A stretch of DNA of 64,000 nt, from NCBI GenBank assembly GCA_964017145.1, contig OZ024852.1, forward strand, positions 124,001 through 188,000. Direction: 5' to 3'. Source of the DNA: Agrocybe praecox (Eukaryota > Basidiomycota > Agaricomycetes > Agaricales > Agrocybaceae). The position numbers and the translations under genes were made by a program. This document shows, piece by piece, positions 35,408 through 47,244 of this stretch; position 1 is the stretch's first letter; each line of letters opens with the position of its first letter. The notes beneath the pieces were generated by a model, which saw only the letters and a program-made list of their open reading frames with translations, was not told the DNA's origin and ran no database searches.

Positions 35408-37067
35408 ATGATTCTACTTATTATCCTTTACTACCTTTCAGCGTATAGTCAAGGCATTCCTGCCCCTGGCACCTCATCTCTCGACCCTAACACATCCCCT
35501 TCATCGTTTGTCAGAGATACGGATAATCATACACCCGATCCGTGTCCTCGCAAGCGCGTCGAAATCGTTTGGTCATGTCTTGCTACAATTCTGGCGGCCT
35601 CATGGGTCTCTGTTCATCCCAACATGCCTGGTCATCAGGACTCTAAATCGAAGAAAATATTGCGACGGGTCGAATTGATGTTCTGGGCAATTATTTCGCC
35701 AGAGTTGATTATTTGCTGGGCTATGCGGCAATGGTATGGGGCTCGGATGATGAAAAGGGAGTTTTTAGGCAAGTGAAAAACATATACATGTCGTTGGTTT
35801 TGACCTTACCTTAGACTTAGACTTAGCCTTAGACTTACAGCGCAAAGCGGAAGCGATCGAACAAGGAATTTATACACACCACCCAAATCATCGGATGGAA
35901 AATATGGAAGAAAACGCAGCATCTTCAATCCTCTCTTTTCCATCCATTAATTCTACGAACGGCCATCAAATGGAAAATATTGAAGAAGACACAGTATCCC
36001 CAATTTTTTCTTTTCCACCCACAAATTCTATGAACGGTCTCCGTACTGCGGAAGATAAATTTAGATGGACCAAAACGCATGGATTTTTTCTCCAGATGGG
36101 AGGCTTTGTTTTGCACGAGAACGGGAGAAACAAACATATCCTTGGGTGGGAAAAACTCGTCGAACTCTACAAAGAGGGAAAGATCGATCTTTCAGACATA
36201 ACAGAGGCACGTATAAACGACCACAGTAAAGCCGACGCGTTAGCGAAAGGATTAGCATTAGTACAAACCGCTTGGTTTATTGTACAATGCCTGGCCCGTT
36301 TCTTGGACGAAAACCTGGTACTGACTGAGCTCGAGCTGGCGACGGGCGCCCTTGCGGTTATGAGCTTGGTCATGTATATTCTGTGGTGGAATAAACCCTT
36401 CAATGCAGAGATTCCAATCCTTATCGCCGTCTCTGAAAGTTCTGCTTCGGATTATCAGGACGAGGGTGCAGGTAAGTATTAATTTTGTCCACAATTGATC
36501 TTCACTAACACGTATCGCGAAGGCCGGGTTCACGTTATGGACCTAACAAATGTCCTGTCAATGTTTCAACGTATACCGGACCGGATATTAGAAATAGTCG
36601 AGAATCATGGAAATCATGGAGACCCAACGACGGACGTCCCAACTTTCCATTCTGACGGACCCAAGTCGGAGCTTGCATGGTATAAAATTATATGGGCAAG
36701 TTTCTCTATAGCTGCTCTTTTTGGGGCCATCCACTGTGCCGGATGGTCCAGCAAGATATCGTTTTCTTCGCATATCACCTCAATCCTGTGGAGAAGTTCG
36801 TCACTCACAATTACTACCAGCCCTTTTGTGTGGATCTTAGACTTTGCCTTTAAATATGCAGATGAACAATCCGAGTACGGTAGCCTTTCGAGAGGGGCCC
36901 ATCACACCGCGTGGGCAGCATTTGTATATCTAACATTACTCACCATGCCTCTATACATTATCTCACGTGTCATCCTCCTCATCCTATCATTTGTAGAACT
37001 TGGTCATGCACCTCCAGGGGCTCTGGCGAACATTCCGTGGGCCAATTTCATCCCCTTTATTCATTAG
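35408..37067 (+). CDS. Family A multi-pass membrane protein (A4)
   Basis: Three exons: 35408-35768, about 35815-36471 and 36523-37067, giving up to 520 aa, the longest simple A copy. The first intron has the GC donor; its 3' end contains four in-phase AG acceptors six bases apart (35815, 35821, 35827, 35833), so the linker may vary by two residues. Exon 2 carries an internal duplication of the linker (NMEENAASSI and NIEEDTVSPI units). The core motifs CPRKRVEIVWSCLATI, FRWTKTHGFF, LTELELATGALAVMS and ANIPWANFIPFIH are intact. The signal-like start reads MILLIILYYLSAYSQG. Membrane protein by hydrophobicity; function unknown. Confidence 0.83.
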
Positions 37068-37179
37068 GACACACCTTCCAAGCTTCCTATATTTCCGATC
37101 TGGTATACTACATTACTTATACATTTTCTTCGCCTTGTTGTGGTAGTACTTTGACTCGTTTTAATATCGTCCAACGAAT

Positions 37180-37917
37180 ACCGGGCTGGCTCGGCATCTG
37201 GACGCTTTTCACCGCTCTCTATCGGGTCTACTAGCATCTCCTCCTAATCGCGCAGAAAGCGCCAATGCCCTCGCTGCGTACTTGAGAGAAACACCAGAGG
37301 GTACCGGACCCCTAGCTAGCGATCTTCCAACCTTCGTCCTCCATATCGTAGCTACACGTCCAGCACACATGGATACGAACCTCGAAGCAATAAGAGTCCT
37401 ACTCAAGGAGCCGAACTTACCCCTGATCAACGACTGGGACTCTTCTCGCCCGAACACGACGTTCGAGGAGCTGTTCGAAGTTGCGTTTACAGAGTTCCTC
37501 GATGACAATTTACGTGGATCTACAGACCTAAACCAACGCGATTCGTATATTGCGGCGCTGCTAGTGGCTGGAGGTGCACGTCATTTTAGGTTACTGAGCA
37601 CCCCGCAGATCATTGGCAGTCTTGCTGAGGGTCTTGGATGCCCAGATGAGGTACTCTATATTTATCAAGACCAACCAGCAACAATTGCGTCGAACGGGGC
37701 ATGCATACAGCTCCTGGGAGGAGCAACGTCGCTCTTCCAATTCCAACCAGCACGATTTACGAAGGAGAAAGTGTTGCGCTCATTGGATTTGAATAGACAA
37801 CTAACACGGAGATTTCTGGGTTGCTTGAGGTTCGTCTGGTCTTGTCGAATGCCACAAGAGAAACTTTGTGATAAGGTCACAAACGCGCATTTCAAAAGGA
37901 ACGACTTGGAAGTTTGA
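37180..37917 (+). pseudogene. Family C copy C3, 5' end lost
   Basis: The C body is open from SGLLASPPNRAESANAL (about 37205) to the stop at 37917 (FKRNDLEV end). There is no ATG: the sequence joins directly to the A4 downstream region within the first 20 codons. Conserved blocks are PLASDLPTFVLHI, PLINDWDSSRPNTTFEEL, STPQIIGSLAEGLG and QFQPARFTKEKVLRSLDL. From about 37.5 kb on it is nearly identical to C4. A product from a non-ATG or new upstream exon cannot be excluded. Confidence 0.55.
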
Positions 37918-38241
37918 CCAGTGATACGATGGTCAACAGCCTGAAAGATGTGGGATGGACGTTCCGGGGCGCACTGGATTCGTGAGCTAAGCAATCTAAT
38001 CTAATCTATGCCTGAGTGACTGTACTGTCACAGCGTACTATAGCCGAATAGGATCCTTTCTTGATCGCTACAATCCGCCATCGACGTTCCAGAGCCCAGC
38101 ATGCATACCACCCTATTCCCAGTCCAAGCCATACTGCACTGCTCCAGCACGACATCCATATCGATTCAGAGTCCTTACACACACTGCTTTTGGTTACCAC
38201 ATTCACCTGTTTTTTCAACACGTCCCGTGAAATTTTAAGCG
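37918..38241 (+). repeat. C-to-B spacer and B leader, module 4
   Basis: The stretch holds the GATGTGGGATGGACG box, the TCTAATCTAATC run, CACAGCGTACTATAGCC and ATACCACCCTATTCC boxes and the leader ending TTTTAAGCG before the B ATG. It recurs in modules 2, 3, 5, 6 and 7. Confidence 0.55.
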
Positions 38242-39785
38242 ATGGACAACTCCAACCAGACCCAACGCGACGCCGACCCCAGCCCAGTCTTCTTAACATA
38301 CGAAGAAGCCTACATCAGCGCTACCCTCAATTCGGCGATGCTGTGTATCCTCTTGATGGGTGCATAGCCCTCCTTTCCTCGTTCAACGTCGCTAATACCG
38401 CCAACCACAAGACTATACACGATCACATACATCGGCGGGGCTTGTCTATACTGTATGTACGCTCCCTTCCTCGCTTTTCAAAGGTCTGCTTAAGTATCTT
38501 CTACCAGCAACTTGTGCCACGCCCCGCAAGCCTGTTCGGTCGGCACGATCGTCATTCAGTATATGCAGTTCGTATCATCGAATACGTTCTTGGTAAGTCG
38601 TGCTGTTGTTTTTTTTTTGGTATTGAGTGGAGCGTTGATTGCGTTCGTTTCTAGGCGTGGAGATGCTTCTACCTTGACAATTACACCCTACTCGAAGTAC
38701 CCCCCCTCATAGTTCTCATCGGCGCACAGAACGGTACGTCTTCTTCCCTTCTTCCCTTCCAACTTCCACCAACGCACGCACGACAGTGACCTACTTATTC
38801 GCCTCCACCTTCCGAGACAAAGCCACCTCCACCCGTGGACCCGAAACACTACATCAATCCCTCCTCGCCCTAGACACTCTCGACGTATTCATCGGCACCA
38901 CCAGCCTCTGCTCCCTCTACATCGGCCGGTCGCTCATCAAAGCCTACATTGCCAACCCAACACCCACTCCAAGCAAGGAGAAGGACGAAAATGGGGGCTC
39001 GAGGAACTTCGAACGAGACTCATTCTATGTTGGTCCACGCTCCCTCGTCGGACGAACCAACTTCGGTGCTAACGCCCAGGCCGATGCCCACTTCAACGCA
39101 CCCGCTCCTGGGGGTTTGAAGCCCAACCACGCCACCCCGAAACCGCCTACCCAATTCGACAAAACCGTCGACGTCCTCCTCCGATCTTCAATTTCATACG
39201 CCATCACCCAATTGGCATACACTATCGTGAGCTTCATGTATACCCATAACACGGGCTCGGCGTGAATGTTTGCGGTCGTGGAGTATGTTCCCAACCTATC
39301 CCTTCCTCCACCCTCCTCTTTCACCGCCCCGCCCGTTCCTCTTTATTCTTTCTCTCCTTCCCTCCCTTCTATCACCCAAAAAACTAACTCCCTTCTCTCC
39401 ACAGGTTCTCGCACCAACACTAGTGATGGCCCAACTAGCCACCATCAAAGGAGAATCCTCCAACAAAACCTGCAAATCCGGGTCTTCTCCCGCCGCTCCT
39501 ACTCTCGTGGTTAACCCCAACGCCAACGGTGGCAACAGTGGCGTATGCTCCGCATTGCAATTCGACGATGCAGCTGGGACGACGACGACGACGACATACG
39601 ATCTGGGGACGACTACGACCACTGGGTATGGTGTTGGAGTTGGTACGACAGAGGGAACGCAACCGACTAGCGAAGTAGGGGAAGCGCGGTCGTTTCTCTC
39701 CTTACAGGTGTGCATATCGTGGGTGCGGGAGGGGAGAAGGCTGAGAAAGATGAGTAAATTAGGTGGGTTAGGCGGTGGTGGATGA
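38242..39785 (+). pseudogene. Family B copy B4, broken by a 134-bp deletion
   Basis: Exon 1 is intact (MDNSNQTQRDADPSP to LCILLMG). In exon 3, sequence corresponding to B1 positions 12734-12867 is missing, joining CCCGCAAGCCTGTTC to GGTCGGCAC. The loss is not a multiple of three. A second deletion and a TGA (GGCTCGGCGTGA) remove the end of exon 5 and the last donor. Exon 6 remains partly readable until the frame changes in the tail. B5 carries the identical first deletion, so the two share a broken ancestor. Confidence 0.75.
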
Positions 39786-40230
39786 AAAGTATGAGAGCTT
39801 TATTTATTTATCTTGCAATGGATCGTCGGTTTTCGTGTAGTGTAATTAGTGTATGTCGATCAATCTATTTAGCTCAGCTGCTTCAATTTATTAATTAGCC
39901 ATTGAACAATTTTTTTCTTGGTGAACAAATGATAATTCATAAATAGATTAGAACGAGTCGGAGAACGTTGAGAGTCTAGAAACGACAGACAAGCCGAGAG
40001 AATGTGAGAATGAGAAATAGGTTGAATGAGAACGAAAGAGGAGAACGAAAAAAAAAGGGATGTTGACGGGGATCCAGGAGAAGGGATGACGCGGACGCCT
40101 GGGCCGGAGGAGGAAAAAGGTGAGGAGGAGGAAAAGTCATGAGAGGACTTTGACATGTTCCGGAACCAAAAGTACACGCAGTCATTGCACATGTATTGGT
40201 TAGGGGCATCGACTTGGGGAAGGAGAGTGC
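39786..40230. other. B4 3' tail, nothing recognised
   Basis: The tail is shared with those of B5, B6 and B7 (TATGAGAGCTTTATTTATTT, GATCGTCGG), followed by a purine-rich stretch and CATGTATTGGTTAG. Confidence 0.45.
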
Positions 40231-40744
40231 CGTCCTAATTATACACTATTTCATTATCTGATAATAGTGCACGGTGACTAGACTGGCGACCGTCGATGCG
40301 CGTGTTCATGGTCTGACATACAGCGAACACTGAACATACCTGAAAGGGACGGTTCTTGCGTGAAAGTGACGGTTTTCCTCCGCCCTTAATTTCCGAGATT
40401 GTTATGTTTTTCCTTTCCTCGTGCCTTGGGTTCTTGACCTTTTGAATGGCCCGGAGAATATCTTCGAACAAGCCGAACACAGGGGCAAAGCAGAGGAGAC
40501 TCTAGGAAGGCGTGCGGCACTTTTTCATTCACCACACTTTTATAATGATAGACACAAAAGGATGGTGAAAACAGAGAAAACTCAAGACAGAACTTGGGTG
40601 GCAGACATGCAGAGAAGCCGCCGCCGCAGTAACAGCAATGCTATGCAAAAACGTGTTCAATTCTAAATTAGATGAGCGCTTGGTGAGCGCTTTATTCCTT
40701 CCACCTGCCAGTGGCGCTGTTCTAATCTGCTCCTTCCGCCGAGA
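40231..40744 (+). repeat. Upstream block F, copy before A5
   Basis: It begins CCGTCCTAATTATACACT and includes CACGGTGACTAGACTGGCGA. It contains an open frame with ENIFEQAEHRGKAEETLGR and ends at the GCCGCCGCCGCAGTAA run and the GAGCGCTTGGTGAGCGC repeat. Same order as before A6 and A7. Confidence 0.5.
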
Positions 40745-40867
40745 AGGGCCCTAAAAATCCAAATTTATCTGGGGCACGCCATAACACTGCCTCAAAATGC
40801 GTGGAAGGGGGCATACTTCATTGAACATCAGTCCATTCTCCTCCTACCCGGAAATCAGCATAGGGAG
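40745..40867 (+). promoter_or_regulatory. Family A 5' block with a deletion (A5)
   Basis: The block reads through CACGCCATAACACTGCCTC and then jumps at about 40800 to GTGGAAGGGGGCATACTTC. About 18-20 bp that in A6 contain CTTATAACTGATTGACC are missing. If the TATAAC box matters, this copy may be weakly expressed. Confidence 0.45.
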
Positions 40868-42933
40868 ATGATTTTACTGCTTATCATTTACTACCTTTCG
40901 GCGTATAGTCAAGGAATCGCTGCCCCTGTTGCCTCATCTATCGACCCCAACGAATTCCCTTCATTGTTTGTCAGAGATACGGATATACCCGCTCTATGTC
41001 CTCGCAAGCGCATCGAAATCGTCTGGTCATGCCTTGCTACAATTCTGGCCGCGTCATGGGTCTCTGTTCATCCCAACATGCCTGGTCCTGAGGACTCGGA
41101 ATTGAAGAAAATATTGCGACGAGTGGAATTGATGCTGTGGGCAATTATTGCGCCAGAGTTGATTATTTGCTGGGCTATGCGGCAATCGCATGGTGCTCGG
41201 TGGATGGAAAAGAAGTTTTTAGGCAAGTGAAAAACATATATATGCCGTTGGTTTTTGACCTTACCTTCGCCTTAGACCTACAGCGCGAAGCGGAAGAAAT
41301 CCACCAGGAAGCCCGTACACATCACTCATATCATCAAATGGAAAATATTGAAGAAAACGCAATTTCTTCGCTTTCTTCTTTACCACCCACGAATTCTACG
41401 AACGCTCGTATTGCAGAAGATGAATTTAGATGGACCAAAACACATGGGTTTTTTCTCCAGATGGGAGGTTTTGTTTTGCTTGAGAACGGGAGACGAGGTC
41501 GTATCCTTGTGTGGAAAGAACTCATCAAACTCTACAAAGCGAGAAAGATTGATCTTTCAGAAATAACCGAAGAACGTATAAACGACCACAGTAAAGCCGA
41601 CTGGTTTGCAAAAGGCTTAGCATTATTACAAACCATTTGGTTTATTGTACAATGCGTGACTCGTTTTGCGGACGGAAACCTAGTACTGACTGAGCTCGAG
41701 CTGGCGGTGGCCGCCCTTGCGGTTCTGAGCTTAGTCATGTATAATTTGTGGTGGAATAAACCCTTCAATGCAGAGATTCCAATCCTTATCGCCGTTTCTG
41801 AAGGTTCTGCTGAGGATCATCAGGATGAGGGTGAAGGTAAGTATCCATTTTGTCGACAACTGATCTTCACTAACAGCTACCGCGCAGGACGAGCTCATCT
41901 TGTGGATAATCAGGATGAGGTTCAAGGTAAGTATTAATTTTGTTTACAATTGATCTTCACTCACACATATCCCGAAGGACGAGCTCATGTTATAGGCCTA
42001 AAAGATGTCCTATCATTTTTTCAACGTATACTAATACCGTCCCGGATATTAGAAATAAGTAATTGAGAAAGGTAAGTATTAATTTGTCCACAATTGATCT
42101 TCACTCACACATATCTCGAAGGACGAGCTCATGTTATGAGCCTAAAAGATGTCCTGTCATTTTTTCAAAGTATACCGTCCCGGATATTAGAAATAATCAA
42201 GAAAGGTAAATATTAATTTGTCCGCAATTGATCTTCACTCACACATATCCCGAAGGACGAGCTCATGTTATAGGCCTAAAAGATGTCCTGTCATTTTTTC
42301 AACGTATACCGTCCCGGATATTAGAAATAATTAAGAAAGGTAAGTATTAATTTGTCACAAGTGATCTTCATTCACACATATCTCGAAGGACGAGCCTATC
42401 TTATGGATATCAAAATTTTCCTCTCAATGTTTCAACGTACACCCCACCGGATATTTGAAATGATCGAATGTTGTAGAGGCCCAACCACGAAAGTCCCAAC
42501 TTTCTATTCTGTCGCATCCGAGTCTCGTGATGAATCGGACGGAAGGATAAATTTAACTTTCAGTATAGCTATCCTTTTCGGGGGCATCCACTGTGCCGGA
42601 TGGTCCAGCAAAATATTGTTTTCTTCGCATATCGTCTCAATCCTGTGGAGAGGTTCGTCACTAATCATTACTGCGACCCCAATTGTGTGGGGCTCCTGGT
42701 TATCGATGAGGCACGACTTGAACGATCACCGAGTGGCGTACCTTGGCCCTGAACTGATGATACCCTATCGTATCACGTACAATATATATAAATATCAAAC
42801 ATACCTCACCATTCCTCTGTATATTATCTCACGTGTCATCCTCCTCATCCTAGCCTTTGTCGAGCTTCGTCATGCACCTCCAGGGGCGCTGGCGAACATT
42901 CCGTGGGCCAACTTCATCCCCTTTATTCATTAG
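40868..42933 (+). CDS. Family A multi-pass membrane protein with a cassette-exon array (A5)
   Basis: Core exons: 40868-41222, 41276-41836 and 42389-42933. Joined directly they give 486 aa with all family motifs (CPRKRIEIVWSCLATI, FRWTKTHGFF, LTELELAVAALAVLS, FGGIHCAGWSSKI, ANIPWANFIPFIH). Exon 1 again ends at a GC donor. Between the last two core exons lie four additional exon-like cassettes, each flanked by a 49-51 nt GT-AG intron in phase 1: 41888-41926 (39 nt), 41978-42071 (94 nt, containing TGA), 42122-42205 (84 nt) and 42256-42339 (84 nt). Including those divisible by three would add 13 or 28 residues each of the GRAHVM-LKDVLSFFQ type. Which splice forms exist cannot be read from the DNA. 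The C-terminal exon also diverges (GSWLSMRHDL region). Confidence 0.7.
41837..42388 (+). repeat. Tandem intron-plus-exon cassettes in A5
   Basis: Donor starts at 41837, 41927, 42072, 42206 and 42340 give unit lengths 90, 145, 134 and 134 bp. Each unit has GTAAGTATTAATTTTGTCC or a close variant, an AATTGATCTTCACT box, a CGAAG acceptor and a GACGAGCTCATGTTAT exon start. The full exon is 84 nt. Confidence 0.85.
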
Positions 42934-43370
42934 GACACACATTCCGAGTTTCCTATCTTTCCGATCTGGTATACTACATTACTTGTACATTTTCCTCTGC
43001 TCGTTGCGGTATTACTTTGCACAAAAAAATCAACTTACAGTGATTTTGGAATCAGAAACACGCACGGCTGAGTGATTTGACTGATGAAAAGGTTTCCAAC
43101 AATAATCTCCTTCAGTCCTATCAAAGGGCGAATTTACCGTGCTTCTGAGATACGCACAGCTGGCACTTGACTCAAAGCAGTGCTATTTCACTGATAAAAT
43201 AGAAGGTAATTTGTAAAATGTTGGTACAGATTTCGAATCAATGTCATTCTGATCTTAATATCAGAAACAAGAAGATGAGTGGATAAAAATAAAACTTGAG
43301 GTTGAATGTTGACAAATTTCCAGTTAAAAACGCGTTCACAATCTGTCCGGAATGATAACTTCTCACTGAC
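42934..43370. other. A5 downstream and C4 upstream sequence
   Basis: The TATACTACATTACTTGTAC block after A is followed by AT-rich sequence with GACTGATGAAAAGGTTTCCAA and an AAACGCGTTC box, shared with the region before C5. This is likely the C promoter; no gene is seen. Confidence 0.4.
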
Positions 43371-44125
43371 ATGCCTGATCAAATCGACTGCGAACCGAAC
43401 TGTCTCGCTTCATTCCATTCTACTATCAATCGGGTCTACAATCATCTCTCCCCAATCTCACAGAAAGCGCCAATGCTCTCGCCGCGCACCTCAGAGACGA
43501 ACCAGAGGACGCAGGGACCCTAACTAACGATCTTTCAACCTTCGTACTCCATATCGCAGCTACACGTACAGCACACACGGATACGAACCTCGAAGCAATA
43601 GGAATCCTACTCAAGGAGCCGAACTTACCCCTGATCAACGACTGGGACTCTTCTCGCCCGAACACGACGTTTGAGGAGCTGTTCGAAGTTGCGTTTACAG
43701 AGTTCCTCGATGACAATTTGGGTGGATCTACAGACCTAAACCAACGCGAGTCGTATATTGCGGCGCTGCTAGTGGCTGGACGTGCACGTCGTTTTAGGTT
43801 ACTGAGCACCCCGCAGATCATTGGCAGTCTTGCTGAGGGTCTTGGATGCCCAGATGAGGTACTCTATATTTATCAAGACCAACCAGCAACAATTGCGTCG
43901 AACGGGGCATGCATACAGCTCCTGGGAGGAGCAACGTCGCTCTTCCAATTCCAACCAGCACGATTTACGAAGGAGAAAGTGTTGCGCTCATTGGATTTGA
44001 ATAGACAACTAACACGGAGATTTCTGGGTTGCTTGAGGTTCGTCTGGTCTTGTCGAATGCCACAAGAGAAACTTTGTGATAAGGTCACGAACGCGCATTT
44101 CAAAAGGAACGACTTGGAAGTTTGA
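43371..44125 (+). pseudogene. Family C copy C4, one apparent 1-nt frameshift
   Basis: This is the least damaged C copy. The ATG at 43371 opens like C5 (MPDQIDCEP), then one base is missing relative to C5 at about 43388. After that the frame is open from LSRFIPFYYQSGL to the stop at 44125. If the base were present the protein would be 251 aa. Blocks: LTNDLSTFVLHIAATR, PLINDWDSSRPNTTFEEL, STPQIIGSLAEGLG, GGATSLFQFQPARF, LTRRFLGCLRFVWSC. No TM segment or recognised motif. From 43.6 kb to 44.2 kb it is almost identical to C3. Confidence 0.6.
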
Positions 44126-44467
44126 CCAGTGATACGATGGTCAACAGCCTGAAAGATGTGGGATGGACGTTCCGGGGCGCACTAGATTCGTGAGCTAAGT
44201 AATCTAATCTAATCTATGATTCAAGATGCCCTGAGTGACTGTACTGTCACAGCGTACTATAGCCGAATAGGATCCTTTCTTGACCGCTACAATCCGCCAT
44301 CGACGTTCCAGAGCCCAGCATGCATGCCACCCTATTCCCAGTCCAAGTCATATTGCACTGCTCCAACACGACTTACATATCGATTCAGAGACGTTACATG
44401 CACGCAGCGTTTTAATTTGGCTACCACGTTCACCTGTTTTTTCAACACGTCCCGTGAAATTTAAGCG
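44126..44467 (+). repeat. C-to-B spacer and B leader, module 5
   Basis: Nearly the same as 37918-38241 with a short insertion (ATTCAAGATGCC) after the TCTAATCTAATC run. Confidence 0.5.
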
Positions 44468-46173
44468 ATGGACAACTCCAACCAGACCCAACCAGACGCC
44501 GGCTCCAGCCCAGTCTTCGTAACATACGAAGAAGCCTACATCAGCGCCACCCCCAATTCGACGATGCTGTGTATCCTCTTGATGGGTGCATAGCCCTCCT
44601 TTCCTCGTTCAACGCCGCTAATACTGCGAACCACAGGACTGTACACGATCACATACATCGGCGGGGCTTATCTATACTGTATGTACGCTCCCTTCCTCGC
44701 TTTTCAAAGGTCTGCTTAAGTATCTTCTACCAGTAACTTGTGCCACGCCCCGCAAGCCTGTTCGGTCGGCACGATCGTCATTCAGTATATGCAGTTCATA
44801 TCATCGAATACGTTCTTGGTAAGTCGTGCTGTTTTTTTCTTTGGTATTGGGTGGAGCGTTGATTGCGTTCGTTTCTAGGCGTGGAGATGCTTCTACCTCG
44901 AAAATTACACGCTACTCGAAGTATCCCCCCTCATAGTTCTCATCGGGGCACAGGTCGGTACGTCTCCTCCCCTTCTTTCCTTCCAACTTCCATCAACCCA
45001 CGCACGACAGTGACCTACCTATTCGCCACCACCTTCCGAGACAAAGCCACCTCCACCCGTGGACCCGAAACACTACATCAATCCCTCCTGGCCCTAGACA
45101 CTCGACGTATTCATCGGCACCACCAGCCTCTGCTCCCTCTACATCGGCCGGTCGCTCATCAAAGCCTACATTGCCAACCCAACACCCACTCCAAGCAAGG
45201 AGAAGGACGAAAATGGGGGCTCGAGGAACTTCGAACGAGACTCATTCTATGTTGGTCCACGCTCCCTCGTCAGACGACCCAACTTCGGTGCTATCGCCCA
45301 CGTCGATGCCCACTTCAATGGACCCGCTCCTGGTGGTTTGAAATCCAACCGCGCCACGCCGAAACTCCCTACCCAATTCGACAAAGCGCTCAACGTCCTC
45401 CAATCTTCAATCTTGTACGCCATCACCCAGTTGCATATATGATCGTGAGCTTCATGTATACCCATAACACGGGCTCGGCGTGAATATTTGAATGTTTGCG
45501 GTCGTGAAGTATGTCGGGGCTGTTAATTATACTATGGGGGTGCGTGCCGTGTTTTTTTTTTTCGTTTCGTTTTTTCTTCATTCTTTGTCTTTTATTCTTT
45601 ATCATCTTTATTTTTATTTTTATTTTTCGCAACTGCTCCTTTCGTTTCGCCAGTCTGCCTCTTTCTCTTCCCCTCGCCTTCCTTCCTTCCTCCATCCTCC
45701 TTTTTCACCCACCTACCGCCCCTCCCGTTCCTCTTTTTTTCCTTCTCTCCCTCTCTCCCTTCTATCACCCAAAAACTAACTCCCTTCTCCCCACAAGGTC
45801 TCGCACCAACACTAATGATGGTCCAACTAGCCACCATCGAAGGAGAACCCTCCAAGAAAACCTCCAAATCCGGGTCTTCCCCCGCCGCTCCTACTCCCGG
45901 GGGTAACCCCAACGCCAACGGCGGCAACGGTGGCGTATGCTCCGCATTGCAATTTGTCAATGCAGCTGGGACGACGACGATGACATAAGATCTGGGGACG
46001 AATACGACCACTGGGTACGGTGTTGGAGTTTGTACGACAGAGGGAACGCAACCGACGAGCGAAGCAGGGGAAGCGTGGTCGTTTCCCTCTGTACGGGTGT
46101 ACATATCGTGCGTGCGGGAGGGAGAAGGCTGAGAAAGATGAGTAAGTTAGGTGGGTTCGGCGGTGGTGGGTGA
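44468..46173 (+). pseudogene. Family B copy B5, broken by the same 134-bp deletion as B4
   Basis: Exon 1 is open (MDNSNQTQPDAGSSP). Exon 3 has the same CCTGTTC-GGTCGGCAC deletion junction as B4. There are additional frameshifts in exon 5 (LDT-RRIHRH region), a TGA after GGCTCGGCG, and a TAA in the Thr-rich part of exon 6. The last intron (45540-45797) is 258 nt with T-rich and C-rich runs. Confidence 0.75.
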
Positions 46174-46683
46174 AAAGTATGAGAGCTTTATTTATTTATC
46201 TTGCAATGGATCGTCCGTCTTCGTGTATAGTGTATAACTTTTTTGTTTTGGGCGTACGTACGTATGTACGTCGCATATAAGTGTATATATGTATATATGT
46301 ATCTGTAGTGTGCAGTGGAGTGGAGTGTAATTAGTTGTGTATCGACCGATCTATTTGGCTCAGCTGCTTCTTAGTCATTGAACACTGTTTTTCTCTTGAT
46401 TAACAGATCATAATCTATAAATAGGAGAGTCGTGAAACTTTGAGAGACGAGAAACAAGCCGAGAGAATGAGAGAATGAGAAATGGGTTGAATAAGAAAGA
46501 AAGAGAAGGGACGAGGAGAACGAAAGAAAAGGGATGATCGATGAGGAGGGAAAAGGATGAGGAGGAAGAGTGACGAGGAGGAAAAGTTATGAGAGGACTT
46601 GGACATGTTCCAGAACCAAAAGTACATAGTCAGCACATGTATTGGTTAGACATTACAGAAGGCATCGACTCGGGCAAGAAGAG
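46174..46683. other. B5 3' tail
   Basis: It contains TATGAGAGCTTTATTTATTT, an ACGT/TATG array, TATATGTATATATG, and a purine-rich stretch. No gene. Confidence 0.45.
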
Positions 46684-47244
46684 TGCCGTCCTAATTATAC
46701 ACTGCTTCATTATCTGATGATAGTGCACGGTGACTAGACTGGCGACCGTTGATGCGCGTGTTCATGGAGTCAACACTGGGGCATACCTGAAAGGGACGGT
46801 TCCTGCGTGAAAGGGAGGGTTCTTGCGTGAAAGTGACGGTTTTCCTCCGCCCTTAATTTCCGAGATCGTTATGTTTTTCCTTTCCTCGTGCCTTGGGTTC
46901 TTGATCTTTCAATTGAATGGCCCGGAGAATATCTTCGAACAAGCCGAACACAGGATTCAGAGCAACGCAGAGGAGACTCTAGGAAGGTCCGCGGAGCTTT
47001 TTCATTCACCACACTTTTATAATGATAGACACAGAAGGATGGTAAAAACAGAGAAAACTCAAGGAAGAAAATCAACTTGGGTCACAGACATGCAGACAGG
47101 CCGCCGCCGCAGTAAAAGCTATGCTTTGAAAAACATGTTCAATTCTAAATTAGATGAGCGCTTGGTGAGCGCTTTATTCCTTCCACCTGCCACGGTGACG
47201 CTGTTCTAACTTTCTCCTTCGACGGAGAAGGGCCGTAAAAAATT
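46684..47244 (+). repeat. Upstream block F, copy before A6
   Basis: Same boundaries as before A5. A local triplication of the GCGTGAAAGGGACGGTT unit is visible at 46790-46845. The ENIFEQAEHR frame is open for 128 codons but has a small insertion (IQSN). Confidence 0.5.
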
